Shown piece after piece: positions 9,337-16,984 of a stretch of DNA of 64,000 nt (positions are counted from its first letter, which is position 1; each line of letters begins with the position of its first letter). The notes below the pieces were generated by a model, which saw only the letters and a program-made list of their open reading frames with translations, ran no database searches and was not told where the DNA came from. Both the position numbers and the translations under genes were made by a program. Source of the DNA: Crocinitomicaceae bacterium (GTDB lineage: Bacteria > Bacteroidota > Bacteroidia > Flavobacteriales_D > Crocinitomicaceae); the NCBI GenBank assembly GCA_017983465.1, contig JAGOBK010000001.1, positions 124,001-188,000 of the forward strand, given 5' to 3'.

Positions 9337-10244
9337 TCACTGTATCCACCTAGAAATTTATCGCCAGCATAGGTTCTGAAAGGAACTTTATTTCCTTTGT
9401 ATTCGGTAATCAAATACGGGAAAGAGGAGATTTTTCCAGAGTTTTCTTTCATGCGAACGGCACCTGTTGACATTCCTTTGGAAACATAAATGTGATCCAG
9501 AACGCCCCATTCTTCTTTGTAGTTGTAAGATCCTCCGAATTCACCAGAAGCTGCTGTAATCGCCGGAATCAAGCGTTGTTGAATGATTTGTGGAGCTTTG
9601 TCCTGTGGATGATCATTTAAATCTCCCAAGTAAACGATTTTCGCTGATGGATTGATCTTAATGATTGAATCAATGAACTGTGCGCCAGCTTCCGCTGCTT
9701 TGATGCGTTTCGGTTCACTTGTATCTGTTCCTGAACGTCTACTCGGCCAGTGATTGACCATCACGTAAATGTATTCCTTGTTGCATTTGAATTTCGCCCA
9801 AACGATGTCGCGGGTGAGGGGAGTCGTGTCGCCGGGAAGGATAAAACGAATTTTTCCAGATTCTTTTAAGCTTAATAGTTTCTTGTCGTAGATCATTCCG
9901 ACGTCGATTCCACGCAGGTCTGGACTTTCGTAATGAACGATACCATAATTGCTGTAGCCATCTTTGATTAAATCGGACAGAACGCTTTTGTTTTCAATTT
10001 CACTGAATCCAACAAGCATCGGACGATTTAAGTCGTTCATCACTTGACGAATGTGCGTCAGTTTTTCCTTGTAACGCGTTCCATTCCATTGTGATTTAGA
10101 CGTTGGCAAAAACTCTGCGTCGTCATTTGGACCATCAATGGTATCGAATAGGTTTTCCGAGTTATAGAATGCTATTTTGTAGGTCTTTTGTGCAAATGTG
10201 CATTGAACAAACAGGACTAAGACAAGTAAACTTTTAAATTTCAT
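9300..10244 (-). CDS. Endonuclease/exonuclease/phosphatase family protein, exported
   Basis: 314 aa from the ATG at 10244; a TTG 21 bases upstream is in frame but lies in the previous gene's stop region. Residues 1-18 (MKFKSLLVLVLFVQCTFA) are a signal peptide. The EEP fold is shown by IAFYNSENLFDTID, GFSEIENKSVL (catalytic Glu), VNHWPSRRSG, YLGDLNDHPQD (catalytic Asp/Asn) and a terminal GYSDHLPVSIE (catalytic Asp-His). The family includes nucleases and phosphodiesterases; the secreted location suggests extracellular or periplasmic nucleic acid or phosphoester breakdown. Substrate is unknown. It follows the TPM gene, 14 bases apart. Confidence 0.88.
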   Translation of the reverse strand: MKFKSLLVLVLFVQCTFAQKTYKIAFYNSENLFDTIDGPNDDAEFLPTSKSQWNGTRYKEKLTHIRQVMNDLNRPMLVGFSEIENKSVLSDLIKDGYSNYGIVHYESPDLRGIDVGMIYDKKLLSLKESGKIRFILPGDTTPLTRDIVWAKFKCNKEYIYVMVNHWPSRRSGTDTSEPKRIKAAEAGAQFIDSIIKINPSAKIVYLGDLNDHPQDKAPQIIQQRLIPAITAASGEFGGSYNYKEEWGVLDHIYVSKGMSTGAVRMKENSGKISSFPYLITEYKGNKVPFRTYAGDKFLGGYSDHLPVSIEILVP

Positions 10245-10258
10245 AATCTCTTTTTTTA

Positions 10259-11020
10259 TTACCAACTTCCACCGGAACCACCTCCGCCGAAACTACCGCC
10301 ACCGAATCCACCGAATCCACCACCGCTGGAGCTTCCTCCGCCAAGGCCACCGCCAGCTCCGAATCCTCCAACGAAGAATCCACCGCGTCCGAATGTCGTA
10401 CCATTGCCTCCACGTCCACCTTTACGGATGAGCAAAATAACAATGACTAGTATGAAAAGGAATCCAAAAATGGAACTTACGAGGTCGTTTTTGTGATTGG
10501 CTTTTCGGTAAGATTTTTCATTGATTTCACCTTTTGCCATTTTCGCTAAAACGACAATCGCATTTTTAATTCCCGTGAAGTAATCTCCTTTTTTGAAATT
10601 TGGAATCAGTTCGTTATCTACGATTTCACCACAAGAAATGTCCGTTACGGCTCCTTCCAAACCTCTTCCTGGAGAGATGAACACTTGGTGTCCGCCTTTT
10701 TCTTCAGTTGGTTTGACAAGAATTACGATTCCATTGTCTTTATCCGCTTTACCAACTCCCCATTTTTCACCAAGTTCTGATGCGTAGTGCCAAGCTTCGT
10801 CGCCATTGATATCATCCACAATAACTACGGTGATTTCATTGCTGGTTTCTTGTTCGAATTGGTCCAATATCGCTTCCAATTCCGCTCCTTGTTCCTCACT
10901 GATAATTCCCGTTTGGGAAAAGTTGTTGAAGAATCGAGGTGGGTTAGGGGCGTCAGGAACTTGACTCCAAGCGAAAAGTGCCGTGAAGCAAACGAGGAAA
11001 AGGGTCATTATTTTACTCAT
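10259..11020 (-). CDS. TPM domain protein with Gly-rich C-terminus (YgcG family)
   Basis: 253 aa. A signal peptide at residues 1-19 is followed by a TPM phosphatase-like domain (about 35-165; SNEITVVIVDDINGDEAW, KWGVGKADKDNGIVILV, ISPGRGLEGAVTD), a transmembrane helix near 190-205 (FGFLFILVIVILLI) and a tail of Gly/Ser repeats ending GGSW. This order is typical of YgcG-type membrane proteins, some of whose relatives are involved in photosystem repair or phosphatase activity. Its start overlaps the upstream TPM gene by four bases (ATGA). It forms an operon with the second TPM gene and lemA. Confidence 0.88.
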   Translation of the reverse strand: MSKIMTLFLVCFTALFAWSQVPDAPNPPRFFNNFSQTGIISEEQGAELEAILDQFEQETSNEITVVIVDDINGDEAWHYASELGEKWGVGKADKDNGIVILVKPTEEKGGHQVFISPGRGLEGAVTDISCGEIVDNELIPNFKKGDYFTGIKNAIVVLAKMAKGEINEKSYRKANHKNDLVSSIFGFLFILVIVILLIRKGGRGGNGTTFGRGGFFVGGFGAGGGLGGGSSSGGGFGGFGGGSFGGGGSGGSW

Positions 11021-11439
11021 GCTTCCGTACTTATTTCGTTGGATAATTCGTTTTCGTCGTTTTCCATGTATGGAAAAAAGGATTTCAGTTGCATTCCCGC
11101 TTCTGTAATGGCTGCAATGATTCCATCTGCAAAACGATTTTCCTTAAAGCAGTGAATCATTTGATCTTTGCTACTCACCCAGAAATCTGCAGGAACAACA
11201 GCATCGATTCCCTGATCGCCAATGATGGCTAGTTTTCGATCATTAAAGGATACGTAAATGAGTACGCCATTTCGCAAGGCAGTGTTGTGCATACCTAACT
11301 TTTCAAATACTTGAACAGCGCGTTTCACTGGATCCGAGCTACATTTTTTATCGATGTGCACACGGATTTCCCCAGAAGTTTGTTGTTCAGCTGTTTGAAT
11401 CGCTGCTACGATTAGGTCGTTTTCTTCTTTGTTGATCAT
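11017..11439 (-). CDS. Soluble TPM domain protein
   Basis: 140 aa, a TPM domain without signal peptide or membrane helix. Core segments are IVAAIQTAEQQTSGEIRVHI, FEKLGMHNTALRNGVLIYV and IIGDQGIDAVVP. It is a shorter paralogue of the adjacent exported TPM protein and so would act on the cytoplasmic side. The middle gene of lemA-TPM-TPM, it overlaps both neighbours by four bases, which suggests coupled translation and a joint membrane-associated function. The biochemical activity is not established. Confidence 0.87.
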   Translation of the reverse strand: MINKEENDLIVAAIQTAEQQTSGEIRVHIDKKCSSDPVKRAVQVFEKLGMHNTALRNGVLIYVSFNDRKLAIIGDQGIDAVVPADFWVSSKDQMIHCFKENRFADGIIAAITEAGMQLKSFFPYMENDENELSNEISTEA

Positions 11440-11993
11440 TCCAATTCGAAATCAGGTGCGTCTTGACTTCCTGCATTCGCTTTGAATCCTTCTTTCTTAC
11501 CGAATTCTTCGCGGTTCAATAACATGCTTGCGAAGAAGCTGCGGATGTGCGTGTTGTACGTTTTAACAGAACCATTGTATTCGTCACGTGCATAGTTGAT
11601 TCGGTTTTCAGATCCTTCCACAGCGCGACCAAAGTCCACGAACAATTTCGTCGAAGTCAATTCTGGATAAGCTTCGTACGCCAAGTTAATGGCAGTGTTG
11701 ATTTTTCTACCCATCAACTCTAAATCGTCTGGTGTTTTCGCGTTCACGATACCAGCTCTTGCTTGCGTTACTTGTGTCAGGATTTCACGCTCGTTTTTCG
11801 ATCCAGCCTTCACTTGTTTTACGAGTGCAGGAATCAAATCCGCACGACGTTGATACGCTGATTGCACGTTGGACCATTTTTCGTCCACCGTTTCTTGGTA
11901 GCCAACGGCATTGTTAAAAAGGCTACGGTAGCCCAAAAAAGAGAAAAGAATAATAGCTCCAATACTTGCTAATACAATGTAAATCGGTTTCAT
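11436..11993 (-). CDS. lemA: LemA family protein
   Basis: 185 aa. One N-terminal transmembrane helix (residues ~5-22, YIVLASIGAIILFSFLGY) is followed by the LemA four-helix domain: YQETVDEKWSNVQSAYQRR, LIPALVKQVKAG, and near the end the YNGSVKTYNT and FASMLLNREEFGKKEGFKA motifs. It begins the operon with two TPM genes, an arrangement found widely in Bacteroidota. LemA proteins are membrane-anchored with unclear role; involvement in envelope stress has been proposed for some. Confidence 0.93.
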   Translation of the reverse strand: MKPIYIVLASIGAIILFSFLGYRSLFNNAVGYQETVDEKWSNVQSAYQRRADLIPALVKQVKAGSKNEREILTQVTQARAGIVNAKTPDDLELMGRKINTAINLAYEAYPELTSTKLFVDFGRAVEGSENRINYARDEYNGSVKTYNTHIRSFFASMLLNREEFGKKEGFKANAGSQDAPDFELE

Positions 11994-12049
11994 AATCGTT
12001 GTTTTTGTTGTTTAGTTGATGTTATATGTCAATTTGTGTTCCAAGTTTT

Positions 12050-13015
12050 TTAGCGTGACATTTTGACATTTCTTTCTGCATTCTTTTTGATGTGTGTCAA
12101 CACGCGTAAGTGAATTTTGTGAATGATATAGTCGCTCCATGTTCTCCAATATGTCGCCGGACGAATATTGTGATAATACCAAGTGGTTCCTTCCAGCTTG
12201 GTATCGCCATTTGCCATTGGTGTTAGTTTAAACTGTCCTTTCTTCGAAACGAAATAATCGTGTAAATGTGGCGCATCGATGTCCCAAAAGCTCAATTCCT
12301 TCATCGGTGCAGGTTGTTCTAGTACGGAAAATTGAAGCAATTTTGGTTCGTCCCAAATTTTAACGGGTTCAACAAAGCATCCGGTTGTAAAATGGCAGTA
12401 GCGAATGGAACCAACGCCAGATCCTTGAATGGTGGCATGTGTTGGATAGGCAATTCCAGCTTTGAACAAGTATTCTGTTGGTGCTGATAATCGAGGGAAT
12501 TCGATGACTTGTTTCCAAACTTGTTCAGGAGACGCGTGAATAATGATGGAAGTGTGGACAGGCTTAACTTCAGGCTGAATATTTTTTTCAGTCCATTGGA
12601 CAAGTGGAATGAGTGCAATGAAGATAAACATGGGTTTCATGTCTTTATTCTTGGATCGATTTAAATAGGTGTAGGCGAGCAGGCATCCGATGAATTGAAA
12701 TAATATTGCAATCGGCAATGCCATCACAATGCAAATTAGTCCTTCAATGGCGAATAATAGGAGTGAAGCGGTGCAAACAGTTAGTGTAAGCAAGGCCAAT
12801 TTCCAAGATTTCCTCCAAGTTAGTTCATTTTTACGGCTGTAAATAAAGGATGGCAGGGAACCCATTAAAAAGGGGATGAAAATAAAAATAGCTAATCCGT
12901 AGTCTTTGATGACATAAATACCCATCAAGGCAAACACTGCAGAAATGGCAGAGGTTGTGAGGATGGCAAACCATTCGCGTTTGGCTTCTTGCTTGTTTTC
13001 CATTGCTTGATTCAT
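12050..13015 (-). CDS. Membrane protein with C-terminal SRPBCC domain
   Basis: 321 aa. Four or five hydrophobic helices fill residues ~17-140. The C-terminal half (about 150-310) reads as an SRPBCC/START-like ligand-binding domain: SIIIHASPEQVWKQVIEFP, GVGSIRYCHFTTGCFVEPVK, LEGTTWYYHNI. SRPBCC domains bind hydrophobic ligands; linkage to a membrane domain suggests handling of a lipid or quinone-like compound, which is inference. An alternative start is the Met at codon 5. It stands alone between the lemA operon and the alpha/beta hydrolase. Confidence 0.8.
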   Translation of the reverse strand: MNQAMENKQEAKREWFAILTTSAISAVFALMGIYVIKDYGLAIFIFIPFLMGSLPSFIYSRKNELTWRKSWKLALLTLTVCTASLLLFAIEGLICIVMALPIAILFQFIGCLLAYTYLNRSKNKDMKPMFIFIALIPLVQWTEKNIQPEVKPVHTSIIIHASPEQVWKQVIEFPRLSAPTEYLFKAGIAYPTHATIQGSGVGSIRYCHFTTGCFVEPVKIWDEPKLLQFSVLEQPAPMKELSFWDIDAPHLHDYFVSKKGQFKLTPMANGDTKLEGTTWYYHNIRPATYWRTWSDYIIHKIHLRVLTHIKKNAERNVKMSR

Positions 13016-13095
13016 ACGGTTTAAAATTACGTAGTTTTGTTCAGATTACCCTAATGAGAATTTAATTGCTTTTAGATATTATCTTAATTGACTAT

Positions 13096-14121
13096 CTACT
13101 TGTTTAAAAATGTTAAAAGGGTATGAATGTAAAGTTCAGGTTGTTCAAGTGCTATTGAATGTCCGGCGTTGGGGATGATTACTAATTGATGGTTTTTAAA
13201 GACGTTTAAATACTCATCTATGTAGCCCCATTTCGAACCGTCAAATTGTCCTCTCATAATTAAAATGGGTGTTTTACATTTTGATAAGATATCGCGTCTA
13301 TTAGGCGTTTTATTGAAACTTTGCACGGTTTTAATATGAACATAATAACCATAGCCACTTTTGGGTTTTATGATCGATGTATCAACGACGGTGGATTTAT
13401 TTAGTTCAAAATTTAAATTAGTCGCAAAATCATCCATCTCTTTATCGGAGGCTAGTTTGTAAGAAAATTTTTCTGCTGTAAACTTCACGACTCTTTCTCT
13501 CAAATTATACGCTTTTTGACTTCCTTGAGCATTTGTAAACTTTGGTGCTTTCAGATGTAAACTATCGGGAGTTCTTAGTTTCTCCAGTTGCTCATTAATA
13601 GGTAGAATAGGTCCGGGACCTGTAAAAATGAGTTTCTCAATTTTCGCTTGATGATCAGCCAGGTAATTTGTTGCCAATATGGCTCCCCACGATTGGGCAA
13701 TTAAAATAACCTTTTTTGCCCCAATCTTGTTAATGATTTCCGCTAAGTCTTTTTTATGTCTGTCAACAGTGTATTCGTCAATATTCTCAAGTCTATTTGA
13801 ATGTCCACAGCCCACTAAGTCATACAAATACACATCGTATCCGTAGTTTGAAAGTTTGGATAATATTTCGATGTTTGAATCAAATATGGGCGCACCTGGA
13901 CCACCTTGTAAATAGATTATTGGATAAGACTTTTTTGTCCCTTTCGCTTTGATCAGTGTATAGCCTATCCTTGAACCTGTCGATAAGTCCCAGTATTTTG
14001 TATTTGTTCTTTGTTGAAACTCAGGAACGTGATATATTCTAGGGTAAAGTATAATAGAAAGAAAAATGATTAGTCCAAATAGGATGGAGTATTTAATCAT
14101 TCGTAGAAATAGTTTTTTCAT
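13096..14121 (-). CDS. Alpha/beta hydrolase, proline iminopeptidase-like
   Basis: 341 aa. A membrane-spanning or signal-anchor helix at residues 8-27 precedes an alpha/beta hydrolase fold with oxyanion segment YLQGGPGAP, nucleophile elbow IAQSWGAI (Ser), acid in RGQFDG and His in NAGHSIALEQPE. The GGPG segment is typical of proline iminopeptidase and related hydrolases. The N-terminal anchor suggests an envelope location. Codon use looks more AT-rich than its neighbours, so horizontal acquisition is possible. Exact substrate is unknown. Confidence 0.83.
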   Translation of the reverse strand: MKKLFLRMIKYSILFGLIIFLSIILYPRIYHVPEFQQRTNTKYWDLSTGSRIGYTLIKAKGTKKSYPIIYLQGGPGAPIFDSNIEILSKLSNYGYDVYLYDLVGCGHSNRLENIDEYTVDRHKKDLAEIINKIGAKKVILIAQSWGAILATNYLADHQAKIEKLIFTGPGPILPINEQLEKLRTPDSLHLKAPKFTNAQGSQKAYNLRERVVKFTAEKFSYKLASDKEMDDFATNLNFELNKSTVVDTSIIKPKSGYGYYVHIKTVQSFNKTPNRRDILSKCKTPILIMRGQFDGSKWGYIDEYLNVFKNHQLVIIPNAGHSIALEQPELYIHTLLTFLNK

Positions 14122-14205
14122 TTTTCCCTTCTATTCTTTGGTTAGGTATGCATGTTAATGATGGATTACAGTTTCATGAAGGTGGAGATTAAGAAGCGAT
14201 ATTAA

Positions 14206-14244
14206 CTAAAAATAAAACAGGGGAAATAGTTGCTTATTTCCCCC
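14206..14244 (-). terminator. Intrinsic terminator after tpx
   Basis: Inverted repeat GGGGAAATA (14220-14228) / TATTTCCCC (14235-14243) with a six-base loop; read on the reverse strand it is followed by a T-rich run. It sits about 23 bases beyond the tpx stop codon. Confidence 0.7.
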
Positions 14245-14266
14245 TTATCAAAACTACTTCATTCAC

Positions 14267-14767
14267 TTAGCTCAAAGCAGCAATCGCCGTGTCATAGTTT
14301 GGTTCATCTGCAATTTCTCCTACCAATTCGGCATGTTTGACAATTCCGTTGGCGTCAATTACCACAACCGCTCTCGCATGCAAGGCTTGCAAAGGTCCAT
14401 TCGCCATTTCTATTCCGTATGTTTTTCCAAAAACTCCAGCAGCAAAATCGGAAGCGTTTACCACATGTTCAATTCCCTCTGCGCCACAAAAACGTTTTTG
14501 TGCAAAAGGTAAATCGCGGGAAACACACACAACTTTTGTGTTCTCCATCGCTGCAGCGCGCTGGTTAAACTTGCGAACCGATGTGGCGCACGTTGGTGTA
14601 TCAATACTTGGAAAGATATTCAGAATCAAATTTGTTCCCTTGAAATCGGTTAAGGTCAGAGCGGAAAGATCTTCTTTCACCAATGAAAAATCCGGTGCTG
14701 TTTGTCCAACCGTTGGAAGCTCGCCCGTTGTTTGAAAAGGATTACCCTTTAGTGTTACTGTTGCCAT
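14267..14767 (-). CDS. tpx: Thiol peroxidase (Tpx type peroxiredoxin)
   Basis: 166 aa, the usual Tpx length. Starts MATVTLKGNPFQTTGELP; the peroxidatic Cys is in SIDTPTCATSVRKFN and the resolving Cys in RFCGAEGI, with APDFSLV near residue 25 also conserved. It reduces hydrogen peroxide and alkyl hydroperoxides, normally with thioredoxin, in the cytoplasm or periplasm; no signal peptide is visible. It is a single-gene unit with its own terminator. Confidence 0.95.
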   Translation of the reverse strand: MATVTLKGNPFQTTGELPTVGQTAPDFSLVKEDLSALTLTDFKGTNLILNIFPSIDTPTCATSVRKFNQRAAAMENTKVVCVSRDLPFAQKRFCGAEGIEHVVNASDFAAGVFGKTYGIEMANGPLQALHARAVVVIDANGIVKHAELVGEIADEPNYDTAIAALS

Positions 14768-14982
14768 TGTTTATTTTTTTTAAAAGTATGTGAATTTCGT
14801 TTAACTTACTTATGCCCCTCATGAATTAGCTGAATTTCTATGCCTCATGAATGTTTCATAAAAATATAAAATTAGTTGGTCAATCGTCGAATGGAGAAGG
14901 AATATGTTGAATTTTCTATGTCTTCTTGAGTTCTTTCCCCAACTTGTGGTGCTGTTTTTGCACCTCGGGTCATTCCACTCAT
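14768..14982. other. Intergenic stretch between tpx and the ORF6N remnant
   Basis: AT-rich DNA with no convincing gene. It contains the tpx leader region; beyond 14870 the reverse strand can be read in short stretches only, with stops. No repeat or RNA gene recognised. Confidence 0.4.
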
Positions 14983-15110
14983 CTTGGCTTCACTCAAACA
15001 TGAAGTCGCTGGGGGATCGTTTGAATTGTTCTTTGCCTGGCATTTCCCCAACTTGACATCACAATTTGTGATACCAAGTTTTTCATTTCTTTCTCTGCGA
15101 ATACCTTCCG
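14983..15110 (-). pseudogene. Remnant resembling part of an ORF6N-domain gene
   Basis: Directly after the stop of the ORF6N gene the same reading frame continues as KVFAEKEMKNLVSQIVMSSWG and then runs to a stop near 14981. EMKNLVSQ...SSWG parallels EIQNLVSQFVIP in the neighbouring intact gene and resembles the SSWGG segment of other ORF6N proteins, but everything after it is unlike the family. A DNA word CACAA.TTGTGATACCAAGTTTT is shared by both copies (about 15058-15082 and 15418-15442). Best read as a short degenerate fragment of a related gene; chance is possible given the size. Confidence 0.35.
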
Positions 15111-15617
15111 CTATTTTTTATATCCCACTTGTTTCCTTTGCCTCTGCTGCGTGCTTTGTTTGTCTTTTTGTATAAAGTAATTTAATACTTGTTCAATGCC
15201 ATCAAAGCGCTGTCCGTGTTTACGTTCCAACTCTTCTAATCGCTCCGCTAGTTCATGATAGGTGAGGCTCCATTGACGCATCATCACAAATGCACGCATG
15301 ATGGAAATGTTGATTTGGATGGCTTTCTTACTTTTTAATACACTAGAAAGCATGGCAACTCCTTGTTCTGTGAAGGCAAAGGGTATAGCGCCACCCAAAT
15401 GTTTGATATGTGGTATCACAAATTGTGATACCAAGTTTTGTATTTCCATTTCTGTCAGTTCAAACATAAAATCTTCCGGAAATCGATCGATGTTTCTGCG
15501 CACGGCTTGTTTTAATACACGCGTTTCTACTTCATACATTTTCGCCAATTCATAATCAAGAATGACGCGTTTTTCCCTGATTTCGTGAATGCTGTTTTTG
15601 ATTGTTGTTAGTTCCAT
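15111..15617 (-). CDS. ORF6N domain protein
   Basis: 168 aa from the ATG at 15617 (MELTTIKNSIHEIREKR). The ORF6N domain covers residues 3-90: ILDYELAKMYEVETRVLKQA, RFPEDFMFELT and FTEQGVAMLSSVL; residues 90-140 are a coiled, charged tail (LEELERKHGQRFDGIEQVL). The domain is a DNA-binding KilA-N/ORF6N type module found in phages and as a host gene in Bacteroidota. It is divergent from the dinB-dnaE operon, leaving a 137-base shared upstream region, so a regulatory link to SOS-type genes is possible but unproven. Confidence 0.85.
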   Translation of the reverse strand: MELTTIKNSIHEIREKRVILDYELAKMYEVETRVLKQAVRRNIDRFPEDFMFELTEMEIQNLVSQFVIPHIKHLGGAIPFAFTEQGVAMLSSVLKSKKAIQINISIMRAFVMMRQWSLTYHELAERLEELERKHGQRFDGIEQVLNYFIQKDKQSTQQRQRKQVGYKK

Positions 15618-15705
15618 CTTTGTTTTTTTTCTATTGAATTTAGTGAAAAATATCAATATGATTAAAATATCATCAAAATAAAAGATGAATATCTAATCAT
15701 TTTAG

Positions 15706-15723
15706 TAACTTTGTTGGACCAAC
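15706..15723 (+). promoter_or_regulatory. dinB-dnaE promoter with overlapping palindrome
   Basis: TAACTTTG (15706-15713) matches TAnnTTTG. It is followed, overlapping its last base, by the perfect 11-base palindrome GTTGGACCAAC (15713-15723), which would cover the transcription start. That placement suits a repressor operator. The ATG of dinB lies 32 bases further on. Confidence 0.5.
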
Positions 15724-15754
15724 GATAGCACGCATTTACTTTAATCTTTTGATC

Positions 15755-16972
15755 ATGTCAGTATTGCGTTCGATTGTTCACATGGACCTAGACACGTTTT
15801 TTGTCTCCTGTGAACGTTTATTAGATAGTCGTTTAGTTGGAAAACCCATTTTGATTGGCGGGACAAGTGACCGAGGGGTGGTTGCTTCCTGTAGTTATGA
15901 GGCACGACAGTTTGGAATTCATTCCGCCATGCCCATGAAGATGGCGAGGGAAAGATGTCCGGAAGCCATTGTCATTAAGGGGAATACACAAACGTATAGT
16001 GGATACTCACGCGATGTAACTGAAATCATTCGCGAGGCTGTTCCCGTGTATGAGAAAATGTCCATCGATGAATTCTACATTGATTTCACGGGAATGGACC
16101 GCTTCTTCGGTACCTTTAAGTATGCGGGAGAACTGCGTCAGCGTATCCTGAAGGAAACGGGGTTACCGATCTCCTTTGGCTTGTCGCAGAATAAAACCGT
16201 ATCCAAAATTGCCACCGGCGAAGCAAAACCGAACAATCAAATTCACGTCGATTATGGAACGGAACGCGATTTTTTGGCGCCCTTGTCCGTGAAGAAAATT
16301 CCGATGGTGGGAACCAAGACCTATCAAACCTTGTGTAATCTTGGCGTACGGAAAATCAAAACAGTGCAGGAAATGCCGATGGAGATGATGGAAGGGGCGC
16401 TGGGAATGAATGGCGTGAGTATCTGGAAAAAAGCTCAAGGAATCGATCATTCCCCCGTGGAACAATACAACGAGCGGAAGTCTATTTCCACTGAACGAAC
16501 CTTCGATCAAGATACGATTGATGTCGTGAAGTTGAATGGAATCCTCGCTGCCATGGCGGAGAATTTAGCTTTTCAGTTGCGCAGAGGAATGAAGCTGACG
16601 GGCTGTGTAACGGTTAAAATTCGCTATTCTGACTTTCAAACGCAGACACTCCAAAAGCAAATTGCGTACACCGCAGCAGATCATGAGTTGTTGCCGGTCG
16701 TTACGGAATTGTTTAAGCGCATTTACAACCGTCGCCTACTGGTTCGACTCATTGGCATTCGCTTTAGTTCCTTGGTTTCTGGACATCACCAGTTGAACTT
16801 GTTTGATAACGATGTGCATTTTGCTTCGCTGTACAAAGCGCTGGATCAGATTCGGGTGCGCTACGGTGATCGTGCGGTGATTCGGGCCATTGGTATGGAG
16901 GCGCGTACGATCGGACACCACAATCCATTTAATGGAGAGCCGCCGATGTTGCTCGCAAATCGACGTGTGTAA
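15755..16972 (+). CDS. dinB: DNA polymerase IV (Y-family)
   Basis: 405 aa. Palm residues are seen in VHMDLDTFFVSCERL and MSIDEFYIDFTG (catalytic Asp and Asp-Glu); SYEARQFGIHSAMPM is the conserved finger segment, and little-finger sequence follows from ~240. Near residue 350 QLNLF matches the beta-clamp-binding pentapeptide. It performs translesion synthesis. I use the ATG at 15755 (MSVLRSIVHM) rather than a TTG six bases earlier. It is first in an operon with the dnaE-like gene 12 bases downstream. Confidence 0.95.
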   Translation: MSVLRSIVHMDLDTFFVSCERLLDSRLVGKPILIGGTSDRGVVASCSYEARQFGIHSAMPMKMARERCPEAIVIKGNTQTYSGYSRDVTEIIREAVPVYEKMSIDEFYIDFTGMDRFFGTFKYAGELRQRILKETGLPISFGLSQNKTVSKIATGEAKPNNQIHVDYGTERDFLAPLSVKKIPMVGTKTYQTLCNLGVRKIKTVQEMPMEMMEGALGMNGVSIWKKAQGIDHSPVEQYNERKSISTERTFDQDTIDVVKLNGILAAMAENLAFQLRRGMKLTGCVTVKIRYSDFQTQTLQKQIAYTAADHELLPVVTELFKRIYNRRLLVRLIGIRFSSLVSGHHQLNLFDNDVHFASLYKALDQIRVRYGDRAVIRAIGMEARTIGHHNPFNGEPPMLLANRRV

Positions 16973-16984
16973 GTATTCTCTTTT

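Noticed and set aside
14984..15175. Forward-strand open frame of 63 codons
   Set aside because: It overlaps the 3' end of the ORF6N gene, has no family-like residues, and the reverse strand explains the region better.
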